Shown here piece by piece: positions 9,165-18,402 of a DNA stretch of 41,963 nucleotides (its first letter is position 1; each line of letters opens with the position of its first letter). The stretch is taken from NCBI RefSeq assembly GCF_009725235.1, contig NZ_WJFC01000112.1, forward strand, positions 1 to 41,963, given 5' to 3'. The DNA comes from Scytonema sp. UIC 10036 (lineage in GTDB: Bacteria; Cyanobacteriota; Cyanobacteriia; Cyanobacteriales; Nostocaceae). A model generated the notes under the pieces. It was not told the origin of the DNA and ran no database searches. It was given only the letters and a program-made list of their open reading frames with translations. A program made the position numbers and the translations under genes.

Positions 9165-10607
9165 CTAATCCCTAATCCATTGCTCGTAAAATTCTAAAGC
9201 AACTTTTTCAATCACATCGTAAGCTTCAACAGTCTGTAAGCCAGCTTTCTGCAATTGTTCTTGAGGACAGTGACCAATTTTAGAAACCAAAACCGCTTTG
9301 CAATCGGAAATAGCTTTAATAATATTGTCTAAAGTAGCTTCTTCTCCATATCCACTTTGACAATAGTGGTCAATTTTGCGATGACCGACAAACTTAACAC
9401 TGTTACCATCCACTTCGTAAACCATAAACTCTTTAGCGTGACCGAAGTGCTGGTTAACTAAACCACCGCCTTTCGTAGCGACTGCAACTAAGATCTTTGG
9501 GTTGTTCTGTCGAGACTTGTCATGCAATGTCTCTACGACTTTTTCCTTAACGGCTTTGATTTCTTTCTGAGACTTCTCTATGCCTGCATGGACTTGTTGG
9601 CGTTGCTCCAAGTTGTATTCGGGAGTCATTGCCATAAATTTCTCTTTAGTAAATTCTTGACTTCGGTCTTCACCTAACAATCCCACCGCATCGGCACGAC
9701 ACTGACGGCAGTGACGCATCATTTTCATATTGCCCGAACATTTATCCTGTAACGCCTTCAGTTCTTTAGCTGTAGGACCGCGTTGACCTGTCAAACCAAA
9801 GTGAGTGCCGTGTTCGGGAGCGGAAATTAAGGGCATAATGTTGTGGAGGAATGCACCTTTAGAACGGATGACTTCATCGACTTCCATCAAGTGTTCGTCG
9901 TTAATTCCCGGAATCATGACCGAATTGACTTTGCAAAGGATATCTGCTTCTTTGAGGGCTTGCAATCCTTCCATTTGGCGATCGTGCAGAATGCGAACAC
10001 CTTCAATACCTCTGTAGCGCTTCCGTCTATAATGAACCCAAGGATAAATTTTTGCCCCAGTCTCCAAGTCTACCATATTTATAGTTATGGTGACGTGATC
10101 GATATTGAGTTGTTTAATCCGATCCACGTAATCGGGAAGCATCAATCCGTTGGTTGACAGGCAAAGTTTGATATCTGGTGCTTTCTCTGCAATCAACTCA
10201 AAGGTGCGGAAAGTCTTTTCTGGGTTTGCGAGAGGGTCTCCAGGTCCCGCAATTCCCAATACGGTCATTTGGGGAATTTTGCCTGCAATCACTAAAACTT
10301 TGTGCGCTGCTTCTTCTGGAGTCAGGAGTTCGCTGACAACACCAGGGCGGCTTTCATTAGCACAGTCGTATTTGCGATTGCAGTAGTTGCACTGGATGTT
10401 GCAAGCTGGTGCTACTGCAACATGCATTCTAGCGTAGTGGTGGTGAGCTTCTTCGCTATAGCAAGGATGTTTCTCAATCCGCGCCCTGATTTTTTCATCT
10501 AAACCAGTTGTGGCATTGGTTTTGCTGGTGCAAGCACAACTACCAGATTTGGTTTTCGTTTTTGTTTCCGTTGTGGTAGAAGTTAGGAGTCCTGTAGGTG
10601 GTGTCAT
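9165..10607 (-). CDS. nifB: FeMo-cofactor biosynthesis radical SAM protein NifB
   Basis: NifB fuses two [4Fe-4S] clusters with a SAM-derived carbide to make NifB-co, the precursor of FeMo-cofactor. The 480-residue protein has the radical-SAM signature [14 protein letters not shown] near residue 75, a further Cys cluster near [13 protein letters not shown], and a C-terminal NifX/NafY-like domain beginning around [11 protein letters not shown] with HFGHAKEF. The ATG at 10607 starts [10 protein letters not shown]. The Shine-Dalgarno is weak. The gene heads the minus-strand nif cluster and faces away from nifZ-nifT across a 1-kb regulatory spacer. Confidence 0.98.
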   Translation of the reverse strand: MTPPTGLLTSTTTETKTKTKSGSCACTSKTNATTGLDEKIRARIEKHPCYSEEAHHHYARMHVAVAPACNIQCNYCNRKYDCANESRPGVVSELLTPEEAAHKVLVIAGKIPQMTVLGIAGPGDPLANPEKTFRTFELIAEKAPDIKLCLSTNGLMLPDYVDRIKQLNIDHVTITINMVDLETGAKIYPWVHYRRKRYRGIEGVRILHDRQMEGLQALKEADILCKVNSVMIPGINDEHLMEVDEVIRSKGAFLHNIMPLISAPEHGTHFGLTGQRGPTAKELKALQDKCSGNMKMMRHCRQCRADAVGLLGEDRSQEFTKEKFMAMTPEYNLEQRQQVHAGIEKSQKEIKAVKEKVVETLHDKSRQNNPKILVAVATKGGGLVNQHFGHAKEFMVYEVDGNSVKFVGHRKIDHYCQSGYGEEATLDNIIKAISDCKAVLVSKIGHCPQEQLQKAGLQTVEAYDVIEKVALEFYEQWIRD

Positions 10608-10852
10608 TGAATTTCGCTGCTGTTAGCATTGGAGGTTGGCATTATGGAAATCGCTACAACCTTTGATAGTTATAATTGTCTAGTTTTTGTTTGTTCAGTG
10701 TTTAGCGATACTTGTTTTATTTATAGCAGCCGCCTCAAACAAGGAAATTGCCAGTTTTATTTATAGTTTATTAAATTGATTAAGCTTGTACTCAAGAATT
10801 AAAGCTTATAATTAACAAGGTTTTAAAAACTTTTAAAAAAATTTTTAGGTAT

Positions 10853-10920
10853 GGGTACTAGTATTTTCTGGACAGGGTACGAGTATTTATGGTGAAGGGG
10901 TTCAAGTATTTCTGTACTCA
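10853..10920 (-). promoter_or_regulatory. Three phased copies of a GGTACnAGTATTT element
   Basis: Read on the plus strand, GGTACTAGTATTT starts at 10854, GGTACGAGTATTT at 10876 and GGTTCAAGTATTT at 10899, that is, at 22- and 23-bp intervals, about two helical turns. The block lies about 250-310 bp before the nifB start and would place bound proteins on the same DNA face. Confidence 0.65.
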
Positions 10921-11237
10921 ACTTCAACGCAGTACTAGCAATACTTTGAGTGTCATTTGAGCAGTTTTTTGGTTTTTCCTGATTTGTACTCAGATCGCGT
11001 TAGAACACTCTTTAAAGCACTTTGACTTAGGTAGTTCGGATATGAAGAACTGGAGTAGTTAACTACAGACTACGCCAGTCGCTTAGCGAAATTCAATTCT
11101 GTATCTAAGAATAGCACTTTTTTACTTAAAAAACTAAATGCCTCCAGGAATTGTGTCTAGATATACAGATGGAAACTTTAAAATAAAATAGAGTAAGAGG
11201 TCTGTTTTTCCGAAACTTAACAATATAACCGTATATT

Positions 11238-11251
11238 GTATATGGCTATAC
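11238..11251. promoter_or_regulatory. Candidate NtcA site, GTA-N8-TAC
   Basis: GTATATGGCTATAC matches the NtcA consensus GTAN8TAC exactly. It lies in the middle of the nifB/nifZ spacer. No well-placed TAN3T box was found at the usual distance in either direction, so the site is a sequence match only. Confidence 0.4.
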
Positions 11252-11634
11252 AGAAATTTTCTATAAATTTCATCTGCAAGTGCAGAGGAGTAAAAGTTGA
11301 TATATCCAAGAAATCACTACAAAAATGCCTTCAAATTCTGCTTTGCTAAAAATTTAGTCTTGAGTAAATAAATATTCACTCCCTACCCTAATAAATACTA
11401 GTACCCTGACCTGAAAAAAACTTTTTTCAGCTTGTAAATACTGATTGAATCAGGATTGTTAGTAGTTGAGTACAAGCTAATGTAACCAATGGTTTGGTTA
11501 GATCCGCTTGATAGATATAAGTAACATATGGCTACAATTGCAAACACAAGAGGCGTTGTGTATATAAATGTGCTCGTTATTAACGACACTACACTACTTG
11601 CAAGTGAGTTTAGTTCCATCCCAGAGGTAATCCT

Positions 11635-11901
11635 ATGCAATTAGATGAATTAGAACTAGACTTGCCACCAGTCTTTGAAATTGGTTCAAAAGTAAGAACT
11701 CGTAAGCTAATCCGTAACGATGGCACATACCCCGGTCAAGAAATTGGGGCAACACTAGCAAAAAAGGGAGAAATCGGCTATGTCGTTAGTATCGGGACAT
11801 TTTTGCAAAATTCCTATATATATGCAGTGCATTTCATCGAGCGGGGCTTTATCGTCGGTTGTCGCAAAAAAGAACTAGAAACTGTTGAGGAAATCAAATG
11901 A
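11635..11901 (+). CDS. nifZ: Nitrogenase maturation protein NifZ
   Basis: NifZ helps form the second P-cluster of the MoFe protein. The 88-residue protein matches the family in FEIGSKVRTRKLIRNDGTYP, in an IG..LAKKGEIGYV segment and in YIYAVHFIERGFIVGCRKKE. The ATG at 11635 has AGAGG at a good distance. It overlaps nifT by four bases (ATGA), so the two are translationally coupled. It is transcribed away from nifB; mirrored copies of the nifB promoter motifs lie about 160 and 230 bp upstream. nifV, often next to nifZ in Nostoc, is not seen here. Confidence 0.93.
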   Translation: MQLDELELDLPPVFEIGSKVRTRKLIRNDGTYPGQEIGATLAKKGEIGYVVSIGTFLQNSYIYAVHFIERGFIVGCRKKELETVEEIK

Positions 11902-12101
11902 AAGCCATGCTTCGTCAGAATGCTGCGGGACATCTAGTAGTTTATCTTGCTAAAAAAGATCTTGAGGAAGAAGTAGTAAAGGAAACAGAAGGATGTGAGG
12001 GTAAAATTTTAACCTTAGCAAATGGTTGGAAGCTAGCGATCCCAAATTTACCAGAACCTTTACGATTACCACAAACGATAGAGGCTAAAAGGTTATCTTA
12101 G
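11898..12101 (+). CDS. nifT: NifT/FixU family protein
   Basis: This small protein of unknown biochemical function is conserved in nif clusters. The 67 residues match the family: MKAMLRQNAAGHLVVYLAKKD, a DLEEEVV motif and ILTLANGWKLAIP. The start codon overlaps the nifZ stop, and no other gene follows on this strand for several hundred bases, so nifZ-nifT is probably a two-gene operon. Confidence 0.93.
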   Translation: MKAMLRQNAAGHLVVYLAKKDLEEEVVKETEGCEGKILTLANGWKLAIPNLPEPLRLPQTIEAKRLS

Positions 12102-12675
12102 GCTACCATGACTTATGTAACTGACACAATGCGATAACTTCTCTAAGAGCTTATTGTGGTTTTAACTTTATCAAAGAGACACGGGGCGTAGAGACACACC
12201 AGACGCGGAGAGTCGCTTGCTCCCTTGTCCGGGGCGACAGCCCCAAAGGGTCTAAAACCCCAATTTCTATAAGTTGCTTCATTTCAGTTGGGGTTCAATC
12301 CCCCTATGTAATGTCTTCGCGTCCCCGCGTCCCACAGTCTCCGCGTCTCTTCCTTGAATCGGGTGTCACGACTAACATCATCAGCCCGGAATTCTAACGC
12401 TGTGCATCTTCTGGAATATCAACTAGCTTAGTACAGCTTTGCACAAGTTCGTAGCGTTATTGAGTCCCTGAAAAGTCTTACCAGCAAACCATTCAATTCG
12501 TCACAAATTTATGAAATGCTGTACTTAGTCCATAAAGGTTGAATTTCTAATGAATAAGTAACTGGATCGAATATAGGTTTAAATCCATAATGATTGAGGT
12601 CATTAAGTACTGTAGGATAGGCAATGCCCACCTACGTGTTTATAAATCAAATAGAATTGCTATATGAGTTACCAA
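12102..12675. other. Gene-free spacer with long inverted-repeat segments
   Basis: No gene is seen. Segments rich in GACGCGGAGA near 12177-12220 are roughly complementary to CCGCGTCCC...TCTCCGCGTCTC near 12321-12350, and GGGGCGACAGCCCC near 12232-12246 could fold by itself. These resemble degenerate intergenic repeats common in cyanobacteria. A GGGGTTCAATCCCC stem near 12290 resembles a tRNA T-arm but has no tRNA around it. Confidence 0.5.
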
Positions 12676-14964
12676 TTACCAATTGTCAGTTTCATTGCTT
12701 TGTGCTTCCCTTTCTCCATTCTCGTAGCGATCTAACAAGGTTAATGTTTCTGTTTTGCTTACCAGAGCCAAGGCGTTGTTGGAATCTAGAGCTAATGCTT
12801 CATCTAATGCCTGAAGTGCTTCTTTGTAGCGTCCTAGATTGCGCCAAGCCTCTGCTTTTCGAAATAGCACCATAGATGTTTCTTGATAAGCTCTGACTGC
12901 TTCCTCATGTCGATCTTGGGCTTCGAGAACCTCAGCCAGAGTTCTATGGTTTAGGGGGTCATAGGGATCTAAACGTATGGCTTCTTCCAAAACTTCCTTA
13001 TTACATTTTTGTACTATTTCGAAACAAGCCTGTGCAATTTTTAGATGACTAGCGCGATCTCCTAAAGGAAATTCTTGAATCAGCTTACCGAAGGTAAATA
13101 ATCCATGAACAATTAATATGCTCTGACTAGCGTCAACTGTAGAAAAAACTGCTTCTGACCACTGTTGCAGTAATTGCACGAACCGCTCGTCAAGATGATT
13201 TAGATGAGTTTTTAACAAAGGATAAACAACTTGGTAATTACCTTGACTGCCAACTGTTGCTCTAAATAGCTGATTCAAGAAAATTAGCGCTTCCACAGGA
13301 GTTCCTGCTGATAAAGGATTGTCCAAGGCAGCTGCCAGTTGAATGGCGATTGTTCTTAGAAAATTAGCTGCCTCACAATCACCCTCTTGTTTGAGTTTAG
13401 CACTGACTTGTTCTATAGTTTCCACCAAGCCAGTGTCAACTAACTCCTGATTAACATTCAAAAGCTCGCGTGCTCGATCGCCTGAACATTCTACAAGGGC
13501 ATGAGCCAGATTTAGATAGGCTTGCTGACGTTCTTTGCCTACAAGCCGGGGACTTTTCTCAATCTTATCGATCTTACGAATGGAGCTAGAATTTCCTTGA
13601 CAAATAAAAGCTCCCCAGTAGAAGGGGTTATGATATTCTCTCTTTATTTCTAACTGAGCGTCACGGAGAGCATCGGCGCAAGGTTGACCCTTTAATATAC
13701 GCTCGTAAAAGTTTGTCATTAACTCCTGAGTTTGCCGATCTGGCACTGACCACAAACTCACTACTAGTCTCTTAGCGCCAGCTAAGACAAAAGCTCGCCG
13801 CAATCCGAAGACTCCTTCACCCGTGCGTATTTCACCCAAACCTGTTTCACAAGCTGAAAGTACAACTAACTCAGTGTCTAAAAGGTCTAAACCGGAAACA
13901 TCTTCAGCAGTGAGAATACCATCCTCTGCTTCTAGTGGTAGCGATCTGCCTTGAAGCCAAGTATTAACACCTGCTAAAGCCAAACCCGAACGCAGCAAGG
14001 GATTTTCTAGCCTATATCCTGATAACCTGTCCATATTACCAAGATATTCTAGGGTTTTTAAGTGTGGATCGCGTTTCTGGTCTTTTAAAAAGAAACCATG
14101 AGTGGCAAGATGCAGAATATATGGTGAACAGCAAGCCTTGAGACGAGTTTCTAAAACTTTTCCTTCCAGGATAGGCTCTATACCAAATAAAGCAGCAATT
14201 TTTTCCCCTTCAGTCCGTGTACCGGGCAGGTCTTGAAAATAGAGAGTATTCCGCTCTAAATCTTGTGAGTGTCGCCCAGAAAAGGCAGAATTTTCTGTAG
14301 CTGTTGTTGATTCTGTAACACAGAGGTTAAAATCTGGGTCGGCAAACACTAAAGGTTCTGTAGGTTGAATGTTAGTTACCCCTTGGAAGTACAGCACGTC
14401 ACGACCAGTGCTGAGGTAACTAATATGGTATTCGTCAATCAATCGGCGATTTTCATCTAGAGGTAACACCTCAAAGGGTAGCTTGTTTAATTCACCATCG
14501 GGAGCTAAAAGTAAACGTTTGCGATCGCCAATTGCTATCAATAAAGGGTCAAATAGAATTTTTCGCAATCTATATCCAATACTTGTGTTTACCTTTTGCA
14601 GCATATTCTCAGGTTTAGGGATGGCATTGCGAAATGTTGTGGGTTTAGTTTCAGTCCAACCATATTCCTGCAATGGTTTATAAATTGCAGAACGCAGGTC
14701 AGGAAAATCAGTTGTGTTTGCCGCCTGAATAAGTTCTTGTAGAACGTTCTCTGGATTTCGATTTTCAGCCTCACTAGTAATTGATGTTCTGAACTGAGCA
14801 ATTACCTCATCAATATCTTTGGCTTCACCCAAATCAACCACACGGATATTATTTGAATCTTTAGCAGGCAATACAAACGCTAAGTAACGAGCAGGCTTCC
14901 ACCATTTCTCAGGTGTTGTGGATACTGTTGGAAAAATGCAAAATTCAGTCCGAATAAATTCCAC
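12676..14964 (-). CDS. CHAT-domain (caspase-like) protein with C-terminal TPRs, probably truncated at its N-terminus
   Basis: CHAT domains are caspase-family peptidase folds; their targets in cyanobacteria are mostly unknown. The putative catalytic dyad is visible: His289 in ILHLATHGFF and Cys372 in LVVLSACETGLGEIRTG, followed by the family's FVLAGAKRLVVSLWSVPD and NPFYWGAFIC. TPR-like helices close the protein (KAEAWRNLGRYKEALQALDE). The annotated start is a GTG inside the sequence ISSALPADTALVEFIRTEF, a segment that normally lies within CHAT proteins after an N-terminal TPR region. The frame stays open upstream only to 15015, where a stop cuts it, with no good start. The gene has probably lost its 5' part. 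It is not linked in an operon with hemF. Confidence 0.8.
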   Translation of the reverse strand: MEFIRTEFCIFPTVSTTPEKWWKPARYLAFVLPAKDSNNIRVVDLGEAKDIDEVIAQFRTSITSEAENRNPENVLQELIQAANTTDFPDLRSAIYKPLQEYGWTETKPTTFRNAIPKPENMLQKVNTSIGYRLRKILFDPLLIAIGDRKRLLLAPDGELNKLPFEVLPLDENRRLIDEYHISYLSTGRDVLYFQGVTNIQPTEPLVFADPDFNLCVTESTTATENSAFSGRHSQDLERNTLYFQDLPGTRTEGEKIAALFGIEPILEGKVLETRLKACCSPYILHLATHGFFLKDQKRDPHLKTLEYLGNMDRLSGYRLENPLLRSGLALAGVNTWLQGRSLPLEAEDGILTAEDVSGLDLLDTELVVLSACETGLGEIRTGEGVFGLRRAFVLAGAKRLVVSLWSVPDRQTQELMTNFYERILKGQPCADALRDAQLEIKREYHNPFYWGAFICQGNSSSIRKIDKIEKSPRLVGKERQQAYLNLAHALVECSGDRARELLNVNQELVDTGLVETIEQVSAKLKQEGDCEAANFLRTIAIQLAAALDNPLSAGTPVEALIFLNQLFRATVGSQGNYQVVYPLLKTHLNHLDERFVQLLQQWSEAVFSTVDASQSILIVHGLFTFGKLIQEFPLGDRASHLKIAQACFEIVQKCNKEVLEEAIRLDPYDPLNHRTLAEVLEAQDRHEEAVRAYQETSMVLFRKAEAWRNLGRYKEALQALDEALALDSNNALALVSKTETLTLLDRYENGEREAQSNETDNW

Positions 14965-15015
14965 TAATGCTGTGTCAGCAGGCAGAGCAGAGGATATTGT
15001 GTGGATGTTAGCATT

Positions 15016-15347
15016 TTAACGCACTGTTAAGCGCAATGCTTCAGCATCAATTGGTTTAATTAGATAAAGCAGCAAGAGATTCCACACAATTGCGATCGCT
15101 AAAGGAAGTTTGCGGATAAGTTTGAAAGCTTTGGGCTGAGATATGATACCTGTAGTCCTTTAATTCAAACCTCATGAAAATTATTTCTTTACAAAGCCCA
15201 TAGTTGTTCCTTACAACTTAGGCATTGCAGGGTAAAAGCCAAAGAAGCCGTTTATTAAGTTTTGAAAATTCTAGGAACTTTTATGGCTTAATAACTATAG
15301 AGTGATTAACGTCAGCGATTTGGCTCAAAGGTTAAAGAGTATACAGC
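15016..15347. other. CHAT-gene / hemF divergent spacer
   Basis: No gene is seen. The spacer must hold the hemF promoter; a TATGAT hexamer lies at 15142-15147 but without a convincing -35 at proper distance. One HIP1-like GCGATCGC occurs. Confidence 0.4.
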
Positions 15348-16391
15348 ATGGCTTATCATTTAAAGAATCAAACACAATTACTCACATCTCCTAGCAATAC
15401 ACTTCCTGCCGATTCACGCGCTCGCGTCAAACAATTTATGCAGAACTTACAGGATGAAATTTGTACTGCGTTGGAGCAACTTGATGTAGAAGCCCGGTTT
15501 CGGGAAGATCGTTGGCAGCGAGCAGAAGGCGGTGAAGGACTTACTCGGGTGATTCGGGAAGGGCGGGTATTTGAACAAGGCGGTGTTAACTTTTCAGAAG
15601 TTTGGGGAGATACACTACCTCCCTCAATCTTAACGCAACGTCCGGAAGCCGTCGGACATGAGTTTTTTGTTACAGGAACCTCAATGGTGTTGCATCCCCG
15701 TAATCCCTACGTACCAACAGTACATCTCAACTACCGCTACTTTGAAGCCGGTCCCGTTTGGTGGTTTGGTGGAGGAGCCGATTTAACACCATACTACCCG
15801 TTTGTAGAAGATGCCGTTCACTTTCACTCTTTGCTGAAATCTGCTTGCGATGCCTATCATCCGGAATACTATCCAACCTTCAAACGCTGGTGTGATGAAT
15901 ACTTCTACTTGAAACATCGTCAAGAACAACGGGGCATTGGCGGCATCTTCTTTGACTATCAAGATGCGAGTGGAAGGCTTTATGTCGGTTCTCAAACAGA
16001 TACACCCGCAGCACTCTACAGTCAGCAAGTGGGGACGGTATCTCGTACCTGGGAAGATATTTTTGGCTTTGTCCAATCTTGCGGTCAAGCATTTTTACCT
16101 GCTTATTTGCCCATTGCAGAACAGCGACAAGGAATAGAGTATGGCGATCGCCAACGCCAGTTTCAACTCTATCGTCGGGGTCGTTACGTCGAGTTTAATC
16201 TGGTGTACGACAGGGGAACGGTTTTCGGTCTGCAAACCAATGGCAGAACAGAATCCATATTGATGTCCTTACCACCTCTAGCTCGGTGGGAATATTGTTA
16301 TAAACCAGAATCAGGTACACCTGAAGCAAGGCTCACCGAAATCTTTCTCCAGCCCCAAGATTGGGTGAATGGGACTTTTGCCCAAAAATAA
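15348..16391 (+). CDS. hemF: Oxygen-dependent coproporphyrinogen III oxidase
   Basis: HemF oxidatively decarboxylates coproporphyrinogen III to protoporphyrinogen IX, using O2, in heme and chlorophyll synthesis. The 347-residue protein has the family's [51 protein letters not shown], and a conserved C-terminal segment with [20 protein letters not shown]. The ATG at 15348 begins [12 protein letters not shown]. It stands alone on the plus strand next to the antenna-protein island. Cyanobacteria often have more than one hemF and an anaerobic hemN, so this could be a conditional paralogue; the window does not show the others. Only a small hemB fragment further right also relates to tetrapyrroles. 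Confidence 0.95.
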   Translation: MAYHLKNQTQLLTSPSNTLPADSRARVKQFMQNLQDEICTALEQLDVEARFREDRWQRAEGGEGLTRVIREGRVFEQGGVNFSEVWGDTLPPSILTQRPEAVGHEFFVTGTSMVLHPRNPYVPTVHLNYRYFEAGPVWWFGGGADLTPYYPFVEDAVHFHSLLKSACDAYHPEYYPTFKRWCDEYFYLKHRQEQRGIGGIFFDYQDASGRLYVGSQTDTPAALYSQQVGTVSRTWEDIFGFVQSCGQAFLPAYLPIAEQRQGIEYGDRQRQFQLYRRGRYVEFNLVYDRGTVFGLQTNGRTESILMSLPPLARWEYCYKPESGTPEARLTEIFLQPQDWVNGTFAQK

Positions 16392-16579
16392 TAACATTTT
16401 CCACTCGCATTGAGGTCACACCTGCGGCAATCTCGGTTAAGGGAAATAAAGGGTAAAATGATGATTCAATTGTGGATGTATTGAAAAATCTCATTCAGGG
16501 TTTGAATTCTTTGCAAATCCCTTTAAGAGACGTTTTAAGATACCAACATCTTCATCAATAAGCGATCGTGACAACGAAT

Positions 16580-16930
16580 AGCTGCTACTGTAATAACTCG
16601 TTGATTTGAAATTGTTGCAAAACCTTTAGCATCCAGAAATTCCGTCTTTACCCCAGCCCAGTTTCAAACGCTTCACCTGTCGTTGGTTCAAAGAGGCTTC
16701 CATCCCGGTTTCTGGATCTTGCACCAGAGAGCTGGAACGATCAACTCCAACTAGCGTATAACGAGACGGGCTAAATCGGTTGGTAAATAATGCCAACACG
16801 AGGACTGAAGGCGGTATCTTCTAGATCCTGACGTAAAACACCTGTTACTTCGTTCCCCTTGCCCATAGAGTAATGAGCAATGTTTCCTGAACTGTACCGA
16901 GATTTACCGTATATTTGCTCATGTTTTGCT
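16580..16930 (-). pseudogene. Degraded TonB-dependent siderophore receptor fragment
   Basis: Read on the minus strand in one frame from about 16900, the translation gives SGNIAHYSMGKGNEVTGVL, then DLEDTAFSPRVGIIYQPI, stop, PVSLYASWS, stop, and later DGSLFEPTTGEAFETGLG, stop. 'AFSPRVGIIYQP..PVSLYAS' and 'FEPTTGEAFETG' are hallmarks of the beta-barrel part of cyanobacterial FhuA/FepA-type receptors. After the last stop a shifted frame continues as VKTEFLDAKGFATI, again receptor-like. At least three stops and one frameshift are present, and both ends of the gene are missing, so it cannot be functional. The identification is by recognition of the motif order. Confidence 0.7.
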
Positions 16931-16992
16931 ACATATTCAAGGAAAGCCTACAATTCCCAGTTTAAATGAATAGACTTCTCAAAGACATGATT

Positions 16993-17265
16993 CTAATACA
17001 GTTTTCGTCGGCCTTTTTGGGCAGCATTACAGCAAGCTGTTTTCGTCTCAAAGTCGATACAGCCGATCGCTTCGGGAGAGCAAGCTTTTTTAGGATGCAC
17101 AGTACATTTTAATCGATAGTCATTGGTGAAATACTCACAACCTGCACAAGGAATTTGATGCAACATCTTGACATAATTTGTCCCTTTGCTCAAAGTTCGC
17201 CACACACTACAGATCGTGAAAAGTAAAATTGCCCAAGTACAAAAGGCACAAAAGATTGTAGTCAT
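16993..17265 (-). CDS. Small Cys-rich single-pass membrane protein
   Basis: This 90-residue protein has one hydrophobic helix at about residues 4-24, followed by a cysteine-rich part: CAGCEYFTNDYRLKCTVHP, then further cysteines at KKACSPEAIGC and TKTACCNA. The spacing could bind a metal or Fe-S cluster or form disulfides. I recall similar small proteins in other cyanobacteria but know no function. It lies 97 bp downstream of, and on the same strand as, the two antenna genes, so it is probably expressed with them. The ATG at 17265 has GAGGA nine bases upstream. Confidence 0.75.
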   Translation of the reverse strand: MTTIFCAFCTWAILLFTICSVWRTLSKGTNYVKMLHQIPCAGCEYFTNDYRLKCTVHPKKACSPEAIGCIDFETKTACCNAAQKGRRKLY

Positions 17266-17361
17266 GATTATTTATCCTCATATTTGCTAAAAAATGCCCG
17301 CAGCCAACTGCTTTTAACTACAGGCATGAGATAATACTTAGCTAATGTTGAATGAACTCAA

Positions 17362-18330
17362 TTAAGGGTTAACCCTTTGATGCGTTCGCCAAAAGTGCCA
17401 GATGAAACCTAAGAAAGCCAATACACCCAAGAAGAACTGGATATCTGCCCTTACCAAACGGTTTTGACCGTAAAACTCGATAGGGAAAACTGTTGTGTTA
17501 AACCCTACAAAAGCAGCAGAAATAAAACCCATCAAAGCCAACCCAAGCAAACTGTATGAAAGAATTTCGTCGCTATTGTCTATGGGAAAAATTTGTCGTA
17601 CCCAACTAAAAGGTTGCATAACAATGTGCCATATGCCCCCTGCAACTAGGATTAACCCCACCCAAATGTGACCGCCGATCGCATCTTCTAAATTATCAAC
17701 ACTTGCCATTCCTAAAAGAGTCCAACTACCATCTTTCATGCCAATTAAGTAACCAAAGATGGTTGTGGGGTCTAAAGTAGGATGACTAATCAGACGGACA
17801 TCTCCCAAGTGAGTGTCATAAATTCCCCCAAAAAACATTGCTTTTAGAACGAGCAAAAAAGCACCAAAACCAAGAATAATCAAGTGATGTCCTAAGATTA
17901 AACTCAATTGTTTGGGATCGTTCCATTCATAATGAAATTTTGCTGCCCTTCCGCCAAGATTATACAAAACTGCCGGACCCCGAAAAACATGAAAAAGCCC
18001 TCCTGCACCTAAAACGGCGGACGCAACCAAGTGCAAAATCCCAATGACAAAATAGGGATATGTATCAACAACTTCCCCCCTGAAACCTACACCCCATCCC
18101 AGAGTCGCTAAATGGGGTAACAAAATGAGTCCCTGCTCGTACATTGGTACATTAGGGATAAATCGTGTCACTTCAGAGACGGTTATTGCACCCGCCCAAA
18201 ACATAATCAAACCTGCGTGAGCAATATGAGCACCTAAAAGTTGTCCGGACAAATCAACGAGACGAGCATTACCAACCAACCAAGACAGATCGGTGTTTGC
18301 AGCAAAGGTTTTATCAGTAGAAATTGTCAC
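17362..18330 (-). CDS. CP43'-like chlorophyll-binding antenna protein (IsiA/Pcb family), second copy
   Basis: Six-helix chlorophyll-a antenna of the IsiA/Pcb family, related to CP43 without its large lumenal loop. Family motifs: [79 protein letters not shown] and a C-terminal [23 protein letters not shown] helix. The His pairs expected to ligate chlorophyll are kept. No ATG fits; a TTG at 18354 is possible, but the GTG at 18330 with AAGGAA upstream is my choice. It follows the neighbouring antenna gene by about 70 bp and is most likely cotranscribed. A Pcb-like gene linked to isiA is known from Fischerella; exact subclass cannot be fixed without a tree. Confidence 0.9.
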   Translation of the reverse strand: MTISTDKTFAANTDLSWLVGNARLVDLSGQLLGAHIAHAGLIMFWAGAITVSEVTRFIPNVPMYEQGLILLPHLATLGWGVGFRGEVVDTYPYFVIGILHLVASAVLGAGGLFHVFRGPAVLYNLGGRAAKFHYEWNDPKQLSLILGHHLIILGFGAFLLVLKAMFFGGIYDTHLGDVRLISHPTLDPTTIFGYLIGMKDGSWTLLGMASVDNLEDAIGGHIWVGLILVAGGIWHIVMQPFSWVRQIFPIDNSDEILSYSLLGLALMGFISAAFVGFNTTVFPIEFYGQNRLVRADIQFFLGVLAFLGFIWHFWRTHQRVNP

Positions 18331-18402
18331 AGTTAAACACTTGTTCCTTATCAAAGGGAAATATGGTAGTGAATTCGGGGGAAATATCCCCCAAATTCCT
18401 AT

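Larger units (their letters stand above)
10608..11634. promoter_or_regulatory. Divergent nifB / nifZT regulatory spacer
   Basis: This 1027-bp region is AT-rich and holds no convincing gene. Seen on the nifB side (minus strand): AAATACTAGTACCC at 10866-10853, then 57 bp later TTGAGTACAAG at 10795-10785. Seen on the nifZ side (plus strand): the identical AAATACTAGTACCC at 11393-11406, then 59 bp later TTGAGTACAAG at 11466-11476. Extra variants lie near 10876-10890, 10899-10920 and 10981-10992 on the nifB side. The matching order and spacing before both operons suggest a shared activator. CnfR (PatB), the known transcriptional activator of cyanobacterial nif genes, is the natural candidate; that link is inferred. 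Confidence 0.75.

Noticed and set aside
11398..11640. 80-codon minus-strand frame in the nifB/nifZ spacer with a hydrophobic stretch
   Set aside because: It overlaps the nifZ start and the mirrored promoter elements, has no family likeness and uses AT-rich chance codons.
12285..12310. tRNA-like GGGGTTCAATCCCC
   Set aside because: Only a T-arm-like stem; no acceptor, D or anticodon arms are found around it.
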